A DNA stretch of 64,000 nucleotides from Niabella agricola. Its GTDB lineage: Bacteria; Bacteroidota; Bacteroidia; Chitinophagales; Chitinophagaceae. Made by a program: the position numbers and the translations under genes. The notes beneath the pieces are model-generated. The model searched no databases. It saw nothing but the letters and a program-made list of their open reading frames with translations, and was not told the DNA's origin. Positions within the stretch are counted from its first letter, which is position 1, and every line of letters starts with the position of its first letter. Location: the NCBI RefSeq assembly GCF_021538615.1, contig NZ_JAJHIZ010000003.1, positions 4,836,001 through 4,900,000 of the forward strand, given 5' to 3'. Shown piece by piece: positions 61,023 through 64,000 of this stretch.

Positions 61023-64000
61023 TCATGAAGCATGAGCATCTTCCAGCCGGAGCATTTCATCAAATTCTTTATTTTTTTTATTGGAAGAAAGATAGCTGTA
61101 AATAGCCGGAATGACGTATAAGGTAAGAATCAGTGAAAAAATGATACCGCCCACAATCACAATTCCCAGCGGTATGCGGCTGGTGGCAGCAGCTCCCAGC
61201 GACAGGGCAATGGGCAGTGCGCCCAGGGCCATGGTCATACTCGTCATCAGGATGGGACGCAAACGCTGGCCCGCTGCAAAAATCACGGCTTCGGTTTTGC
61301 CCATATTTTTCTTCCGGCTCTGGTTGGCGAACTCCACGATCAGGATCCCGTTCTTGGTTACCAGCCCGATGAGCATGATCATCCCGATCTCTGAGAAGAT
61401 ATTGAGGGTATGACCAAACATCCAAAGCGACAGCAGTGCGCCGGCCAGGGCCAGGGGTACGGTGATCATGATGATAAACGGATCGATAAAACTTTCGAAC
61501 TGGGCGGCCAGGATCAGGAAAATGAGCCCCAGTGCCAGTAAAAAGGCAAAACTGGTATTGCTGCTGCTTTCTGCAAAGTCGCGGGCAGAGCCGCTCAGTG
61601 AACTGGTAAAGGATTCGTCCAGCACTTTTTGAGCGATGCGATTCATCTCCTTTACCCCGTCACCCACGGTATGGCCTTCGGTTAAACCGGCGGATATGGT
61701 TGCCGATTTATAGCGATTGAAGTGATAAATGGTAGGCGGGGTGGTGGATTCTATTGCATTGGTGATATTATCCAGGCTGATCAGCTGTCCCTGGTTGTTG
61801 CGCACAAATATTTTTTTCAGGTCATTCGGGTCGTCCCTGTTAATGCGGTCTACCTGCGCCATTACCTGGTATTGCTTTCCGCTCCGGGTAAAATAGCCCA
61901 GCCGCTGGTTGCTGTATGCGGTTTGCAATGCCTGCGACACGTCGCTGACCGTAACGCCTAACTGTGCTGCTTTTAAGCGGTCTACGTGTATCCGCAATTC
62001 CGGCTTATTAAATTTGAGATCGGCATCTACCTGTTGCAGGATATCGCTTTTATTACATTCCTCCAGGAATTTCGGCAATATTTCAGAAAGCTTTTCAAAG
62101 TCGTTATTCTGGATCACAAACTGCACATCCTGTCCGCCGCGACGGTTTACCTGGATGGTTTGATCCTGTATGGCAAAGGCGCGGGCCTCGGTGTATTTGG
62201 AAACATGGCGGTTTACATAATCCACGATCTCTTTTTGAGAGCGGCTCCGTTCATTGGGTGGTACCAGTCGCACCCGTACCATTCCTGAATTGGCATTGCC
62301 GCTCATCCGCGATCCGGTGATGGACAATACGATCTCTTTTTCCTGAATTGAATCGATCAGGAACTGCGATACCTTATCCACATATTTGTCCATGGCATCA
62401 AAGGAGGTGCCCTCCGGTGCGGTAAGGCTCAGGCGAAACTGGCTCTTGTCTTCCATGGGCGCCAGTTCTGATTGGATATTGCTGCCAATAAAGCCAATGA
62501 TCGCAAAACAGCAGCCAACGATGAGCCAGGATATCCATCGCACTTTCATAAATGCTTTTAGCGACCGCTCATAGTATTGTTCCATTCCCCGGAAAAAAGG
62601 TTCGGTTTTATTATAGAACCAGGAATGCTTGTGCACATTCTTTTTGGAAAGGAATACGTTTAAAACCGGGGTAAGGGTAAGCGATACGAAGGCAGAGATC
62701 AATACGGCGCCGGCCACCACAATTCCAAACTCACGGAACAGGCTACCTACAAATCCCTGGAGAAATATGATGGGAAGAAAAACCACGGCCAGTGTAATGG
62801 AGGTGGCAATTACGGCAAAATAGATCTCTTTGGAGCCCTCCAGCGCGGCTTTCCGTTTGCTCATGCCTTGTTCCAGCTTCTTAAAAATGTTTTCAGTAAC
62901 CACAATTCCGTCATCCACCACCAGCCCTGTTGCCAGTACAATGGCCAGCAGCGACAATACATTGATGGTATAACCCATTACATACATAATAAAGAAAGCT
63001 CCGATCAGAGATACCGGGATATCGATCAGCGGCCGTATCGACAGGATCCAGTCGCGGAAAAAAAGATAGATGATGATCACCACCAGCCCGATGGCAATGA
63101 ATAAGGTTTCTTCAACCTCGGTGATCGACTTTTTGATGTATTGGGTCTGATCCAGTGCTATGTTAAGTTTAATGTCTTCCGGCACTTCTTTTTTAATGGT
63201 CTCCAGACGTTTGTAAAATTCGTTGGAGATGGATACATAGTTGGCTCCTGGTTGGGGGATAATGGCCAGCGCAATCATAGGAATGGCACTTTCCTTTAAC
63301 GCCGATTCCTCGTTTTCGGGGCCCAGCACCACGTTGGCTACATCTTTAACCCGGATGTCGGCTCCCCCCACATTTTTAACAATGATATTTGCAAATTCTT
63401 CTTCCGTATCAAGCCGCCCAAAAGTGCGGATCGTGAGTTCGGTATTTTCACCCGTCAGTTTGCCGGAGGGTAGCTCGATATTTTCCCGTTGCAGGGCCGA
63501 TTGAATATCTGCAGCTGTAATGTTGAACGCCGCCATTTTATTGGGATCGAGCCAGAGCCGCATGGCAAATCGCTTTTCTCCCCAGGTATCGATGCTGCTG
63601 ACGCCGGGAATGGTTTGCAGCCGGTCTACAAGATTGTTAGTGGCGTATTCTGTAAGCTCCAGCGGGTTCCTGGTATTGCTTTGTACGGTCATGGAAAGGA
63701 TGGGCTCTGCACTGGCATCGGCCTTTGTTACTGCAGAAGGTTCTTCCAGGTCGGGCGGAAGTTGGCGTTGGGCCGCAGAAACCTTATCCCGTACATCGTT
63801 GGCCGCGGCCTCCAGATTGGCACCTACTTCAAACTCTACGTTGATATTGCTGCTCCCATTGCTGCTGCTGGAGGTAATATTGCGGATGCCGGCAATACCG
63901 TTGATGGCATCTTCGAGCGGCTCGGTGATCTGGCTTTCGATGATGTCTGCGTTGGCGCCGGGGTAGGTGGTACGCACACTGATATTGGGTGGGTCGATGG
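61023..64000 (-). CDS. RND efflux pump inner-membrane subunit (AcrB/HAE-1 type, 5' end outside window)
   Basis: The frame is open to the right edge. Before the GTG at 63977 it reads IDPPNIS, joining VRTTYPGANADIIES, a conserved N-terminal part of RND pumps, so only ~40 residues are missing. The visible ~992 residues include the porter domain (AANDVRDKVSAAQRQLPPDL), the first membrane block with LATGLVVDDGIVVTENIF containing the proton-relay Asp pair, and the second block with MIMLIGLVTKNGILIVEFAN. It exports drugs, detergents or cell-envelope compounds by proton antiport, in complex with the TolC-like protein encoded 49 bp downstream. Confidence 0.95.
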   Translation of the reverse strand, partial: IDPPNISVRTTYPGANADIIESQITEPLEDAINGIAGIRNITSSSSNGSSNINVEFEVGANLEAAANDVRDKVSAAQRQLPPDLEEPSAVTKADASAEPILSMTVQSNTRNPLELTEYATNNLVDRLQTIPGVSSIDTWGEKRFAMRLWLDPNKMAAFNITAADIQSALQRENIELPSGKLTGENTELTIRTFGRLDTEEEFANIIVKNVGGADIRVKDVANVVLGPENEESALKESAIPMIALAIIPQPGANYVSISNEFYKRLETIKKEVPEDIKLNIALDQTQYIKKSITEVEETLFIAIGLVVIIIYLFFRDWILSIRPLIDIPVSLIGAFFIMYVMGYTINVLSLLAIVLATGLVVDDGIVVTENIFKKLEQGMSKRKAALEGSKEIYFAVIATSITLAVVFLPIIFLQGFVGSLFREFGIVVAGAVLISAFVSLTLTPVLNVFLSKKNVHKHSWFYNKTEPFFRGMEQYYERSLKAFMKVRWISWLIVGCCFAIIGFIGSNIQSELAPMEDKSQFRLSLTAPEGTSFDAMDKYVDKVSQFLIDSIQEKEIVLSITGSRMSGNANSGMVRVRLVPPNERSRSQKEIVDYVNRHVSKYTEARAFAIQDQTIQVNRRGGQDVQFVIQNNDFEKLSEILPKFLEECNKSDILQQVDADLKFNKPELRIHVDRLKAAQLGVTVSDVSQALQTAYSNQRLGYFTRSGKQYQVMAQVDRINRDDPNDLKKIFVRNNQGQLISLDNITNAIESTTPPTIYHFNRYKSATISAGLTEGHTVGDGVKEMNRIAQKVLDESFTSSLSGSARDFAESSSNTSFAFLLALGLIFLILAAQFESFIDPFIIMITVPLALAGALLSLWMFGHTLNIFSEIGMIMLIGLVTKNGILIVEFANQSRKKNMGKTEAVIFAAGQRLRPILMTSMTMALGALPIALSLGAAATSRIPLGIVIVGGIIFSLILTLYVIPAIYSYLSSNKKNKEFDEMLRLEDAHAS

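Overview
The window comes from a member of the Bacteroidota, most likely the Chitinophagaceae (inference). The evidence is four SusC/SusD outer-membrane pairs, several TTTG-N18-20-TAnnTTTG promoters, few Shine-Dalgarno sites, and housekeeping genes of Bacteroidota type. No rRNA, tRNA, CRISPR array, transposase or phage gene was seen.

Positions 1-1656 hold the end of a nucleoside-type MFS permease and a thioredoxin gene. Positions 1984-40538 form one large, almost entirely plus-strand polysaccharide-utilisation locus in three blocks. Block A (1984-21164) has a LacI regulator, SusC/SusD, a surface glycan-binding lipoprotein, an unclassified hydrolase-like protein, two DUF2961/GH172 enzymes around a second LacI regulator, a DUF6786-like lipoprotein, L-fucose/D-arabinose isomerase and a FucP-type symporter. 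Block B (21562-28841) has SusC/SusD, a tachylectin-like lipoprotein and a GH43 enzyme. Block C (29103-40538) has SusC/SusD, a thioredoxin-fold protein, an aquaglyceroporin, a CobW-type GTPase, a GH116-type enzyme and a DUF4185/GH183 protein.

The main proposal is that this is a D-arabinan (mycobacterial or actinobacterial arabinogalactan/lipoarabinomannan) utilisation system. GH183 endo-D-arabinanases, GH172 exo-alpha-D-arabinofuranosidases and GH116 exo-beta-D-arabinofuranosidases are the families known to dismantle that polymer. FucI and FucP both accept D-arabinose, and no fucosidase is present. The blocks are tied together by a near-identical 16-bp LacI-type operator, consensus GCTTAAACGATTAAGC. 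It is found upstream of all three SusC genes and both GH172 genes, and at five promoters its first base is the last base of the -7 element. This predicts co-repression by one or both LacI proteins.

Positions 40677-47073 are a minus-strand locus with SusD, SusC and a ROK regulator. Two mini-ORFs upstream of its susC look like copies of the start of that gene. The rest is mixed: glnS; a small membrane protein; an Asp-Gly-rich peptide followed by a JmjC-type oxygenase and a Suc_Fer-like ferredoxin (a possible peptide-modification system); an autoregulated MarR-GNAT protein; a damaged-looking small gene; a serine hydrolase; a basic repeat protein; a flavin/2Fe-2S reductase; an L,D-transpeptidase; a Gfo/Idh/MocA oxidoreductase; and a TolC/RND efflux pair whose RND gene runs off the right edge.
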